Assembly (NCBI GenBank): GCA_050329415.1
Contig: JBHJOS010000063.1
Coordinates: forward strand, 1-8,192
DNA from: JANNOG01 sp050329415
GTDB taxonomy: Bacteria > Actinomycetota > Actinomycetes > Actinomycetales > JBBAYJ01
DNA: 8,192 nucleotides
Reading direction: 5' to 3'
The notes beneath the pieces are model-generated. The model saw nothing but the letters and a program-made list of their open reading frames with translations, did not search any database and was not told the DNA's origin. Positions 1 through 5,985 of the stretch are shown here, one piece after another (the first letter of the stretch is position 1; every line of letters begins with the position of its first letter). The position numbers and the translations under genes were made by a program.

Positions 1-1288
1 GGGCGACGGCGTCCGCCACGATCGACAGACCCAGGCCGCTGCCGGGCCGGGACCGGGCCGTGGGGGACCGCCAGAACCGGTCGAACGCCCGGTGCCGCTC
101 ACCAGGTGGGATCCCGGGACCGGCGTCGTCCACGACCAGCACCCCCGCGCGGAGCGAGACGTCGACCGGGGACCCCGTGGGGGAGAACTTCACCGCGTTG
201 TCGAGGACGTTGACGACCGCCCGTTCCAGGGACACCGGGTCACCGTGCACCCACCACGGCCCGAGGTCGGTGGTGATCCGGTGTTCACCTCGCCGGGCGG
301 CCCGCTGCACGGCCCGGGCGACCACCGCCGCCAGGTCCACCGCCACGGGGTCGGGCGACGGCTCGTCCTGGGCGAGCACCGTGAGCTCGCGCACGAGGTG
401 GGCGAGTTCCTCGGTCTGGTCGACGACGCTGGCCCGCAGGTCGCGCAGAGCCTCGGCCGGCAGGGGTCGGCCGATCGCGTCGGCCCGCGCCAGTAGCTCC
501 ACGTTGGTCCGCAGGCTCGTCAGGGGAGTACGCAGCTCGTGGCTCACGTCGGCGACGAGCTGGCGCTGCCGGGCCCGCGCCAGGGACAGGGCCGCTGTCA
601 TCCGGTTGAACGCGGCGGCCAGCCGGGCGATCTCGTCCCGGCCCCGCACCTCGATCGGCACGTCGAGGTCGTCGGTCGCCGCGATGAGCTCGGCCGCCGC
701 CGTCAGGGAGTCCAGCGGTCGCAGCCCGGCCCGGGCCACGGTCCACGCCGCGAGCAGGGCGACCAGCGACCCGCCGACCGTCGCCGCGACCAGGGCGGCG
801 CCCAGCCTGTCCAGCGAGGACTGCACGTCGGTGACGTCCCGCATGACCATGACCGTGCCGACGCCGTCGATCGAGACCGCCTGCAGTCGCACGGGCGTGC
901 CCGATGCCGTGACGGCCGACCGCAAGGCGTCGACCTCGCCCTCCCCGCCCGCAGCCCGTACCTCCTCCGCCGTGGGCGCCACCGTCCCCAGGCTGGTCCC
1001 CCCGCAGACCGTGCCGTCCGGTCGGACCAGCTGGGCGTCCGCCAGTTCGAGGGCCACCGGCGGGGGGTTCTCGAGGGCCCGGCACAGATCGGCGGGAACG
1101 CCGGCACCCGCGGCGTCTGCGAACGGGGCACCGACCCGCGGGAACTGGAGGGACCGGTCCACCTGGCCGTTGAGGACCCCGGCGGTCACCCACCAGGCCA
1201 GGACACTCGCCCCGGCCACGGCCGTCGCCACTGCCGCCGTGACCAGCAGGACGAGGCGGTGGCGCATCCCGGGCCGGCGGATCTTCAC
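1..1288 (-). CDS. Sensor histidine kinase, MprB-like, C-terminus cut by window edge
   Basis: Membrane sensor kinase that autophosphorylates on histidine and passes the phosphate to the adjacent response regulator. My translation gives 429 codons with no stop, running off the left edge. Seen in order: basic N-terminus, a membrane helix (about residues 12-36), an extracytoplasmic domain (about 40-155) with just two cysteines, C69 and C95, a second helix (about 163-183), a HAMP linker (about 185-240), the HisKA box VSHELRTPL with phospho-acceptor H250, the N box NVLDNAVKFS (N364), the G1 box DDAGPGIP (about 387-394), an F-box-like stretch, and the G2 box GSGLGLSIV (about 416-424). Only a short tail should be missing. 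The GTG at 1288 is chosen because GAGG lies five bases upstream; the in-frame ATG at 1267 is a weaker alternative. The start is 7 bases after the regulator's stop, so the two are surely co-transcribed. Architecture and partner resemble mycobacterial MprB; the signal sensed cannot be read from sequence. Confidence 0.95.
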   Translation of the reverse strand, partial: MKIRRPGMRHRLVLLVTAAVATAVAGASVLAWWVTAGVLNGQVDRSLQFPRVGAPFADAAGAGVPADLCRALENPPPVALELADAQLVRPDGTVCGGTSLGTVAPTAEEVRAAGGEGEVDALRSAVTASGTPVRLQAVSIDGVGTVMVMRDVTDVQSSLDRLGAALVAATVGGSLVALLAAWTVARAGLRPLDSLTAAAELIAATDDLDVPIEVRGRDEIARLAAAFNRMTAALSLARARQRQLVADVSHELRTPLTSLRTNVELLARADAIGRPLPAEALRDLRASVVDQTEELAHLVRELTVLAQDEPSPDPVAVDLAAVVARAVQRAARRGEHRITTDLGPWWVHGDPVSLERAVVNVLDNAVKFSPTGSPVDVSLRAGVLVVDDAGPGIPPGERHRAFDRFWRSPTARSRPGSGLGLSIVADAVA

Positions 1289-1295
1289 CCGGTCC

Positions 1296-1985
1296 TCACG
1301 GTGCGCGCAGGACGTAGCCGACGCCGCGGACGGTGTGGAGCAGCCGCGGCTCCCCGCCCGCCTCGAGCTTGCGGCGGAGGTAGCCGACGTAGACCTCCAG
1401 GGTGTTCGAGACCGGCGGGGCGTCGGGTCCCCAGACCTGGTCGAGGAGGAGCCGTCTCGGGAGCACCTGTCGGGCCCGGCGCAGGAGCAGCTCGAGGAGG
1501 TCGTGCTCGGTCCGGGTGAGGTCGACGGTGCGCCCGCCCCGGGTGACCTCGCGGGTCCGCGGGTCGAGGACGAGGTCGGCGAAGCGCAGGACCTCGTCCC
1601 GGGACCCGGCCGCCCGGGCGGCCCGCCGCAGCAGGGACCGGATCCGGGCGAGCAGCTCCTCCAGGGCGAAGGGCTTCGGGAGGTAGTCGTCGGCCCCGGC
1701 GCCCAGGCCGGCGACCCTGTCCGGTGTGGCGTCCCGGGCGGTGAGCACGAGGATCGGGACCCGGCAGCCCCGGGCCCGCAGCCGGCGGCACACCTCGAGG
1801 CCGTCGACGCGGGGCATCTGGACGTCGAGGACGACCGCGTCCGGGACCGCCGCCGTCACGGCGGCGAGAGCTTCGGCCCCGTCGGCAGCCGTCCGCACGG
1901 CGTAGCCCTCGAAGACCAGCGTGCGCTCCAGGCTGGCGAGGACGGCCGGCTCGTCGTCCACGACGAGGATCTCCTGGGTCCGCAC
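1296..1985 (-). CDS. OmpR-family response regulator, MprA-like
   Basis: DNA-binding partner of the adjacent kinase. The receiver domain (about residues 5-117) has the acidic pair D10/D11, phospho-acceptor D54 in VVLDVQMP, T82 in LVLTARD and K104 in LPKPF. The C-terminal winged helix (about 130-225) ends in the typical LEVYVGYLRRK and HTVRGVGYVLR segments. About 229 residues is normal for the family, and the wording is close to mycobacterial MprA as I remember it. Start choice: two in-frame GTGs lie at 1991 and 1985. GGAGG at 1995-1991 overlaps the first and sits five bases before the second, so 1985 is preferred; this adds or removes only two residues. The gene follows the tetR stop by 76 bases in the same direction, so it may have its own promoter or read through from tetR. 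A weak CTGACC / CACGAT pair in that gap is a possible promoter but is not convincing. Confidence 0.95.
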   Translation of the reverse strand: MRTQEILVVDDEPAVLASLERTLVFEGYAVRTAADGAEALAAVTAAVPDAVVLDVQMPRVDGLEVCRRLRARGCRVPILVLTARDATPDRVAGLGAGADDYLPKPFALEELLARIRSLLRRAARAAGSRDEVLRFADLVLDPRTREVTRGGRTVDLTRTEHDLLELLLRRARQVLPRRLLLDQVWGPDAPPVSNTLEVYVGYLRRKLEAGGEPRLLHTVRGVGYVLRAP

Positions 1986-2061
1986 GTCCACCTCCGGTCC
2001 CGCGACCGGCGCCAGGATCGGGGGGCTCCCTGGGAGGATCGTGAGAACGCCGGGGCCGAGG

Positions 2062-2943
2062 TCAGGACGGGTGGTCGGTGGCCCTCGCCCGCGCCGGGTC
2101 GAGCTCCCGGACGATCTCCTCGAGGGTGGCGCGCGACCGGGCCAGCTGCGCGGCGTCCCAGTGCACGTCCGGGTCGGGAACGAGGTAGCCGAACAGGAGC
2201 GCGGTCAGTTGGTAGGCGGGCCGGCTCCACGCCTCCTCCCGGGTCGAGCCGAACGCTGCGAGTCGCATGGTGCGGTCCTGCTGGCCGGGGTCCGTGAGCG
2301 ACCGCACGACGAGCCCGGTCATGAGGGCACCGGCGGCCGCGGCCATGACCTCGAAGCCCTCGGGAGCGATGAGCGGCGGGACGAGCCGGTAGCCGATCAG
2401 CGTCGGGAGCCGGGCGTACACGCCGGCCCGCTGGGCCGTGAACCGGGCTTCGCTCGCAGCCAGCGTCACCCGGACGTCCTCGCGCAGGTCGCCCTCGGGC
2501 AGCCCCTGACACGTGGCGTGCAGGGCGAGGTACGTCCGCCACCGCGGCGAGTCGACCAGCCGGGTCAGGTCGGCGTGGGTCGATCGCCGCAACGCCTCGA
2601 CGACGAGGTCGCGGCGGCCCTGCTCCGACCCCAACTCGGCCCGTCGCTCCTCGAGCAGGCCGAGCAGGTCGGCGACCTCGACGGGCGACTCGCCGTCGAG
2701 CGTCGTCGAGCGCACCACCGTGACGAGCACGTCGCGCAGGAAGTCCTGCTTGGTGGGCCAGTGTCGGTACGCCGACGCCCGGGAGACGCCGGAACGGGCG
2801 ATGACGTGCTCCAGGCTCAGATGGTCGAGGCCGACGGTCATCCCGTCCCGCTCGAGCAGCGACACCGCCGTGGCGATCAGCCGTTCCCGGGTCGGCGACG
2901 GGACGGCGGGGGAACGACGGGGCCGTTGACCCGGATCGGACAT
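2062..2943 (-). CDS. TetR-family transcriptional repressor, long form (293 aa)
   Basis: One-component repressor. The N-terminal DNA-binding domain is clear: TRERLIATAVSLLERDG (about residues 18-34), then the helix-turn-helix around 42-62 with SGVSRASAYRHWPTKQDF, the hallmark end of TetR domains. The rest (about 75-293) is a helical ligand/dimer domain that I cannot assign to a subfamily. At 293 residues it is clearly longer than the usual 190-230. The ATG at 2943 is chosen because the HTH begins at the expected distance and the next upstream ATG (2979) would translate through both palindromes. No Shine-Dalgarno precedes 2943. The start codon itself lies at the edge of a 19-base palindrome, so autorepression is very likely. 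The divergent DUF2231/oxidoreductase operon is the probable target, and the two-component genes lie downstream on the same strand. The inducer is unknown. Confidence 0.93.
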   Translation of the reverse strand: MSDPGQRPRRSPAVPSPTRERLIATAVSLLERDGMTVGLDHLSLEHVIARSGVSRASAYRHWPTKQDFLRDVLVTVVRSTTLDGESPVEVADLLGLLEERRAELGSEQGRRDLVVEALRRSTHADLTRLVDSPRWRTYLALHATCQGLPEGDLREDVRVTLAASEARFTAQRAGVYARLPTLIGYRLVPPLIAPEGFEVMAAAAGALMTGLVVRSLTDPGQQDRTMRLAAFGSTREEAWSRPAYQLTALLFGYLVPDPDVHWDAAQLARSRATLEEIVRELDPARARATDHPS

Positions 2944-2960
2944 GAGACGTAGTGTCTCAT
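2942..2960. promoter_or_regulatory. TetR operator 1 (perfect 7-5-7 palindrome)
   Basis: ATGAGAC-GTAGT-GTCTCAT is a perfect inverted repeat with a five-base spacer. It extends by one more pair to 21 bases (2941-2961). It overlaps the tetR start codon (2943-2941 on the minus strand) and lies upstream of the -10 box of the divergent operon. Its size and position fit a TetR-dimer site. That this TetR protein binds it is inferred. Confidence 0.85.
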
Positions 2961-2979
2961 GTGAGATATAATGTCTCAT
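2961..2979. promoter_or_regulatory. TetR operator 2 (near-perfect copy, adjacent)
   Basis: GTGAGAT-ATAAT-GTCTCAT has the same 7-5-7 layout as the palindrome at 2942-2960, with one base pair broken inside the GAGAC/GTCTC core and one at the outer edge. It directly abuts the first site, so the two centres are 19 bases apart. It embeds the TATAAT box at 2967-2972, so occupancy would block RNA polymerase for the plus-strand operon. Confidence 0.82.
2967..2972 (+). promoter_or_regulatory. -10 box (TATAAT) of the DUF2231/oxidoreductase operon
   Basis: A perfect TATAAT in an otherwise very GC-rich region. It would place the transcription start near 2979, about 18 bases before the ATG at 2997. No convincing -35 hexamer is seen 16-18 bases upstream, where operator 1 lies. 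On the other strand the same AT-rich patch offers TATATC (2970-2965) as a possible -10 for tetR. Confidence 0.6.
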
Positions 2980-2985
2980 CGGATC

Positions 2986-2990
2986 GGAGG
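2986..2990 (+). promoter_or_regulatory. Ribosome binding site deciding the 2997 start
   Basis: GGAGG lies six bases before the ATG at 2997. It decides against the in-frame ATG at 2952, which would translate through both operators and has no such site. Confidence 0.8.
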
Positions 2991-2996
2991 TATCCG

Positions 2997-3446
2997 ATGC
3001 CCGCTCACGCCCTGCTCGGCCACCTGGTCGGCGTGGTGGCCCCCATGACTGTCGTTCTCGCACTCGGGCACGCCCTCTGGCCGCAGGCCCGGGGACGTCT
3101 TCGGTGGCCCCTGCTGGGCGCCGCGGCCGCCACCGTGGCGCTGGTCGTCGCCACGGGCGAGGTCGCCAAGGACCTCGTGGCCCAGGTGGAGGCGACCGCC
3201 TCCGCCGCGGAGGTGGCCGCCGCGGCCGACCACGCCAAGCGCAGCGACGCCCTCACCGGGTCGTCGTCCCTCCTGCTCGTCCACGTCCTGGTGACTTCGT
3301 GGTGGCTGCTCCGCCCCGGACGCGAGCCGTCCCGCGGCAGCCGCCGGGCGGCCGCCGTGCTCGTGGCCCTGGCCGTGGCCCTGCTCGGCGCGACGCTGCT
3401 GACACTGCACGACGCTGTCACGGCGGTGTGGACCGATGGGTCGTGA
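2997..3446 (+). CDS. DUF2231-like four-helix membrane protein
   Basis: Small integral membrane protein of 149 residues. Four hydrophobic segments are visible at about 9-28, 37-53, 89-105 and 118-137, with an Ala-rich, charged extramembrane loop between helices 2 and 3 (about 54-88). Features in line with the DUF2231 family are the HLVG opening in helix 1, GEVAKDL after helix 2, a loop histidine (H79), and the C-terminal LHDAVTAVW, which resembles the family's HSGAxAVW ending. The family has no firmly established biochemical role; histidines near the membrane have led to suggestions of heme or metal binding, which remains speculation here. The start at 2997 is backed by GGAGG six bases upstream. 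It is the first gene of a TetR-controlled operon. Its end overlaps the next gene by 11 bases, so the two are likely translationally coupled. Confidence 0.8.
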   Translation: MPAHALLGHLVGVVAPMTVVLALGHALWPQARGRLRWPLLGAAAATVALVVATGEVAKDLVAQVEATASAAEVAAAADHAKRSDALTGSSSLLLVHVLVTSWWLLRPGREPSRGSRRAAAVLVALAVALLGATLLTLHDAVTAVWTDGS

Positions 3447-3903
3447 CTGGGACGCCCGGCTGCGCCGGATGTACCCGGACGGCCGGGCCGGCGCGGCCGC
3501 GCGCCGGTTCGCCCGGTTCTGGGCGGCGGTCTTCCGCCTGGGACTGCAGCCGCGGCGCTGGGTGACGCTGGAGGTCCCGGGGCGGTCGAGCGGGCTCCCG
3601 CGGCGGTTCCCGCTGGGGATGGCCGACCTCGACGGCCGGTGGTACCTGGTGTCGATGCTCGGCGAGTGTCACTGGGTCGCCAACGTCCGCGCGGCCGGCG
3701 GCGAGGCGGCCCTGCTGCGGGGGCGGCGTCGGCCGGTGCGCCTCGTCGAGGTGCCCCCGGCCGAGCGTGCCCGCGTCGTGTCCTGCTACCTCGAGCAGGT
3801 GCCCGGGGGACGTCCTCACATCCGGGCCCGCCTGGCGGAGCCGGGGGCGACCCTGGAGTCGGTCGCGACCGCCCTGCCGGTGTTCCGGGTCGAGCCCCGC
3901 TGA
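3436..3903 (+). CDS. DUF385/Ddn-type F420-dependent oxidoreductase
   Basis: A 155-residue protein of the nitroreductase/deazaflavin-dependent oxidoreductase family (DUF385, the group that includes mycobacterial Ddn). Members adopt a split beta-barrel fold and many use reduced coenzyme F420 to reduce nitro compounds, quinones or enones. Seen: an aromatic, basic N-terminal helix (about 23-37), then WVTLEVPGRSSGLPRRFPLG (about 42-61), the DGRWYLVSMLGE strand (about 66-77), and HWVANVRAAGGEA (about 79-91). The last is the family's conserved W-xx-N segment next to the cofactor site. The remainder is the usual LRGRRRPVRLVEVPP strand and C-terminal helices. The ATG at 3436 overlaps the preceding stop, with no clear Shine-Dalgarno, so coupling to the DUF2231 gene is likely. 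The substrate is unknown. Its TetR control would fit a response to a toxic or redox-active small molecule, but that is inference. Confidence 0.88.
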   Translation: MGRDWDARLRRMYPDGRAGAAARRFARFWAAVFRLGLQPRRWVTLEVPGRSSGLPRRFPLGMADLDGRWYLVSMLGECHWVANVRAAGGEAALLRGRRRPVRLVEVPPAERARVVSCYLEQVPGGRPHIRARLAEPGATLESVATALPVFRVEPR

Positions 3904-3948
3904 CCGCGGCGGCCCCGGGTCCCGGCCGTCCCTCGCCGCGGCCCCGGG
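3904..3948. repeat. GC-rich imperfect direct repeat between oxidoreductase and ilvA
   Basis: Two copies of a CCGCGG...CCCCGGG block (3904-3919 and 3936-3948) lie between the oxidoreductase stop and the lyase promoter. A five-base stem CGGCC/GGCCG (3910-3928) could form a hairpin, but there is no T-tract, so calling it a terminator would be weak. It may simply reflect base composition. Confidence 0.3.
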
Positions 3949-3955
3949 GGGGTGC

Positions 3956-3961
3956 CAGGCT
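3956..3961 (+). promoter_or_regulatory. Possible -10 box for a leaderless ilvA transcript
   Basis: CAGGCT is followed by six bases and then the GTG at 3968. That is the layout of actinobacterial leaderless genes, in which the transcript begins at the start codon. The first base departs from the TAnnnT pattern. No clear Shine-Dalgarno is present close to the GTG, which supports the idea indirectly. Confidence 0.35.
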
Positions 3962-3967
3962 GGGCCG

Positions 3968-5194
3968 GTGACGACCGTGACCGCGCTCCCGGACGCCGCG
4001 TCGTGCGCCGAGGCCCGGGCGGAGTTGGCGGGCGTGGCCCAGCTGACGCCGGTGCTGCGCAGCCGCGTGCTGTCGCAGCTGGTCGGCGGCGACGTGTGGC
4101 TCAAGTGCGAGAACCTCCAGCGCGGCGGCTCGTTCAAGATCCGCGGGGCCTACACCAGGATCGCCCGGCTCTCGTCCGGGCAGCGCGCGCGAGGGGTGGT
4201 CGCGGCCTCGGCCGGCAACCACGCCCAGGGGGTGGCGATCGCAGCTGCCCGGCTCGGGGTCCGGGCCACGGTCTTCATGCCGGTCGGGGCCGCCCTGCCG
4301 CAGGCGGCGGCCACCCGCGACTACGGCGCCGAGGTCCGCCACGCCGGCGCGACGGTCGACGAGTCACTGGTCGCTGCCCGGGCGTTCGCCGACGAGACCG
4401 GTGCCGTCCTCGTCCACCCCTTCGACCACCCGGACGTCGTGGCCGGGCAGGCCAGCCTGGGAGCCGAGGTCCTCGAGCAGGTCCCGGGCGCGCGGACGAT
4501 CATCGCCGGGGTCGGGGGCGGCGGGCTGCTCGCGGGCATCACGCTGGCGGTGGCGCACGCGGGCACCGGCACCCGGGTGATCGGGGTGCAGGCCGCCGGC
4601 GCGGCCGCGTGGCCCGCGTCCCTGGACGCCGGGCAACCCGTCGCGATCGACCGGATGACGACCATGGCGGACGGCATCGCGGTCGCCCGGCCCGGCGAGG
4701 TCCCGTACTCGGTGGTCAGCCCGCACGTCCCCGCGGACGCCGCGGTGTGCACCGTCGACGAGGACCACGTGTCGCAGGCCGTGCTCCTCGTCCTCGAGCG
4801 GGCCAAGCTGCTGGTGGAGCCGGCCGGTGCGGTGTCGGTGGCCGCCCTGCTCGCGGAGGTCGCCCCGGTCGAGCCCCCGGTCGTCGCCGTTCTCACGGGC
4901 GGCAACGTCGACCCGCTCGTGCTTCACCGGATCCTGCGGCACGGCCTCGCCGCCGCCGGTCGCTACCTGTCGGTCCGGGTCCGGATCATCGACCGCCCCG
5001 GCGCGCTGTCGGCGCTGCTCGCGGCGGTGGCGGCCGCGGACGCCAACCTCGTCGCGGTCGAGCACCGGCGCGCCGACCCGGCCCTGCGCGTCGACGAGGT
5101 GGAGGTCGCGCTGCAGCTGGAGACCCGCGGCCCCGGGCACCGAACCGACGTCCTCGCCGCGCTCGCGACGGCCGGATACCGGGTGATCGGGTGA
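3968..5194 (+). CDS. ilvA: Threonine ammonia-lyase (threonine dehydratase) with ACT domain
   Basis: PLP enzyme converting L-threonine to 2-oxobutanoate and ammonia, the first step towards isoleucine; it may also act on serine. The 408 residues fit the family form of about 400 residues with one C-terminal ACT domain. Seen: CENLQRGGSFKIRGAY with the Schiff-base lysine K57, SAGNHAQG (N84) facing the cofactor, the phosphate-binding glycine loop GVGGGG (about 181-186), and LTGGNVD near the end of the catalytic domain. The ACT domain (about 332-408) opens with YLSVRVRIIDRPGALSALL and probably provides amino-acid feedback. The start is the GTG at 3968, with another in-frame GTG at 3977. An upstream ATG at 3767 is rejected because it would overlap the preceding gene deeply with non-homologous sequence. 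It sits 64 bases after the oxidoreductase, probably as a separate unit, and is convergent with the Uma2 gene 24 bases on. A broader serine/threonine dehydratase role is possible. Confidence 0.93.
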   Translation: MTTVTALPDAASCAEARAELAGVAQLTPVLRSRVLSQLVGGDVWLKCENLQRGGSFKIRGAYTRIARLSSGQRARGVVAASAGNHAQGVAIAAARLGVRATVFMPVGAALPQAAATRDYGAEVRHAGATVDESLVAARAFADETGAVLVHPFDHPDVVAGQASLGAEVLEQVPGARTIIAGVGGGGLLAGITLAVAHAGTGTRVIGVQAAGAAAWPASLDAGQPVAIDRMTTMADGIAVARPGEVPYSVVSPHVPADAAVCTVDEDHVSQAVLLVLERAKLLVEPAGAVSVAALLAEVAPVEPPVVAVLTGGNVDPLVLHRILRHGLAAAGRYLSVRVRIIDRPGALSALLAAVAAADANLVAVEHRRADPALRVDEVEVALQLETRGPGHRTDVLAALATAGYRVIG

Positions 5195-5218
5195 CCGCCG
5201 CCCCGGACCCGGCCTGCC

Positions 5219-5800
5219 TCAGCCCAGGACGTCGGCGAGGGTGAGCGTGACGTCGAGCACCGTCAGCGGCGTCGTCCACGGCAGGCGCTGCACGTTGCGG
5301 TACGGCGGCCGGCCCCCCGGCTCGGGGTCGCGGTGGACGACGACCGAGCGGTCGGTGAGGTCGACGACCCAGTACTCCGGGACGCGCGCCGCCGCGTAGA
5401 CCCGCGGCTTGTGGGCGAGGTCGACCCGGCGGCTGCTGTCCGACACCTCGACGACCAGGTGGGCGGTGGTCGGGTGCGAGCCCGCGTGCATGGCCGTGGT
5501 GTCCACGACCGAGACGTCCGGCTCGGGTTCACTGAGATCGTTCGCCGCCAGCGGCTTCTCCTGCCGGACGCGGTGGGCCTCGCCGTGCCGGGCCAGCAGT
5601 GCTCGATCCAGCGCCCACGCGATGTCGTCGACACTGCGGGAATGCGGCCACTTCTGTGGCGCCATCTCGACGATCTCCCCCGCCAGCAGCTCCACGTGCT
5701 GCCCGTCGAACGCTCCCTGGTCGACGAGGGCCTCGTAGAGCTCCCGGGTCAGTCCCCGGATCGGGACCTCCGGGTCCTGGGCGAGCGGCCGGACCGTCAT
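5219..5800 (-). CDS. Uma2-family (DUF820) PD-(D/E)XK nuclease-like protein
   Basis: A 193-residue protein of the Uma2 family, widespread in cyanobacteria and high-GC actinobacteria. It has the restriction-endonuclease-like fold; its true role is not established. Seen: the N-terminal YEALVDQGAFDGQHVELLAGEIVEMAP segment (about 22-48; family theme of an acidic strand followed by M-P), then EPDVSVVD with D95, LVVEVSDSS with E118, K131 in DLAHKPRVYA, and PEYWVVDL (about 141-148). D95, E118 and K131 form the expected PD...E-x-K catalytic set and all are present, so it looks intact. The ATG at 5800 gives the usual length and has a TACGCT box placed for a leaderless transcript; an in-frame GTG at 5848 is less likely. 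It stands alone, convergent with ilvA, and upstream of it lies a hydrolase remnant. Recent gene movement here is possible. Confidence 0.9.
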   Translation of the reverse strand: MTVRPLAQDPEVPIRGLTRELYEALVDQGAFDGQHVELLAGEIVEMAPQKWPHSRSVDDIAWALDRALLARHGEAHRVRQEKPLAANDLSEPEPDVSVVDTTAMHAGSHPTTAHLVVEVSDSSRRVDLAHKPRVYAAARVPEYWVVDLTDRSVVVHRDPEPGGRPPYRNVQRLPWTTPLTVLDVTLTLADVLG

Positions 5801-5807
5801 GCGTCCG

Positions 5808-5813
5808 AGCGTA
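5808..5813 (-). promoter_or_regulatory. -10 box for a leaderless Uma2 transcript
   Basis: On the minus strand TACGCT (a TAnnnT box) is followed by seven bases and then the ATG at 5800. Transcription would begin at or next to the start codon. There is no Shine-Dalgarno in this interval. Confidence 0.45.
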
Positions 5814-5852
5814 GGCGCGGCGTCCGGGCCGGTGTCGTGGTCGTCCACAGGC

Positions 5853-5985
5853 TCATGGTGCCGCGGCGTCGACCCTGCGGCCCAGCACCGAGGTGACGGC
5901 CTCGGCCACCGCGTCCGGCCGGTCGAGGGGCACGAAGGTCCGGGCGTCGTCCAGCCACCGCACCTCGGTGCCGAGGCCGCCTGGC
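5853..5985 (-). pseudogene. Remnant resembling the C-terminus of an alpha/beta hydrolase
   Basis: Between the Uma2 start and the ABC ATPase stop, the minus strand reads an uninterrupted frame ending at a TGA (5855-5853). It includes VRWLDDARTFVPLDRPDAVA and then EAVTSVLGRR. This has the look of the last strand, loop and helix of an alpha/beta-hydrolase fold protein. No start, nucleophile elbow or other part of such an enzyme is present; upstream the frame runs into the ATPase gene. The simplest reading is a gene tail left by a deletion or rearrangement. A 36-residue ORF from the GTG at 5963 could also be imagined. The family match rests on memory of similar C-termini, not on a search. Confidence 0.4.

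Noticed and set aside
285..1193. A 302-codon minus-strand frame inside the kinase
   Set aside because: Gly/Arg/Pro-rich out-of-frame reading. The true kinase frame, offset from it, has all the histidine kinase motifs.
2005..2050. Palindromic stretch CTCCC-T-GGGAG and a CGGTC/GACCG stem nearby, considered as terminator or operator between tetR and the response regulator
   Set aside because: The stem has almost no loop, there is no T-tract, and short GC palindromes are common by chance at this composition.
60..2297. A 745-codon plus-strand open frame
   Set aside because: It lies antisense to the kinase, response regulator and tetR genes. Its translation is Arg/Ser/Ala-rich with no domain character, as expected for a shadow frame in GC-rich DNA.
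2952..2996. Upstream ATG at 2952 for the DUF2231-like gene
   Set aside because: It would translate through the operators and the -10 box; the ATG at 2997 has GGAGG at ideal spacing.
5195..5218. Search for a bidirectional terminator between the convergent ilvA and Uma2 genes
   Set aside because: Only 24 bases, C-rich, with no convincing stem or T-run.
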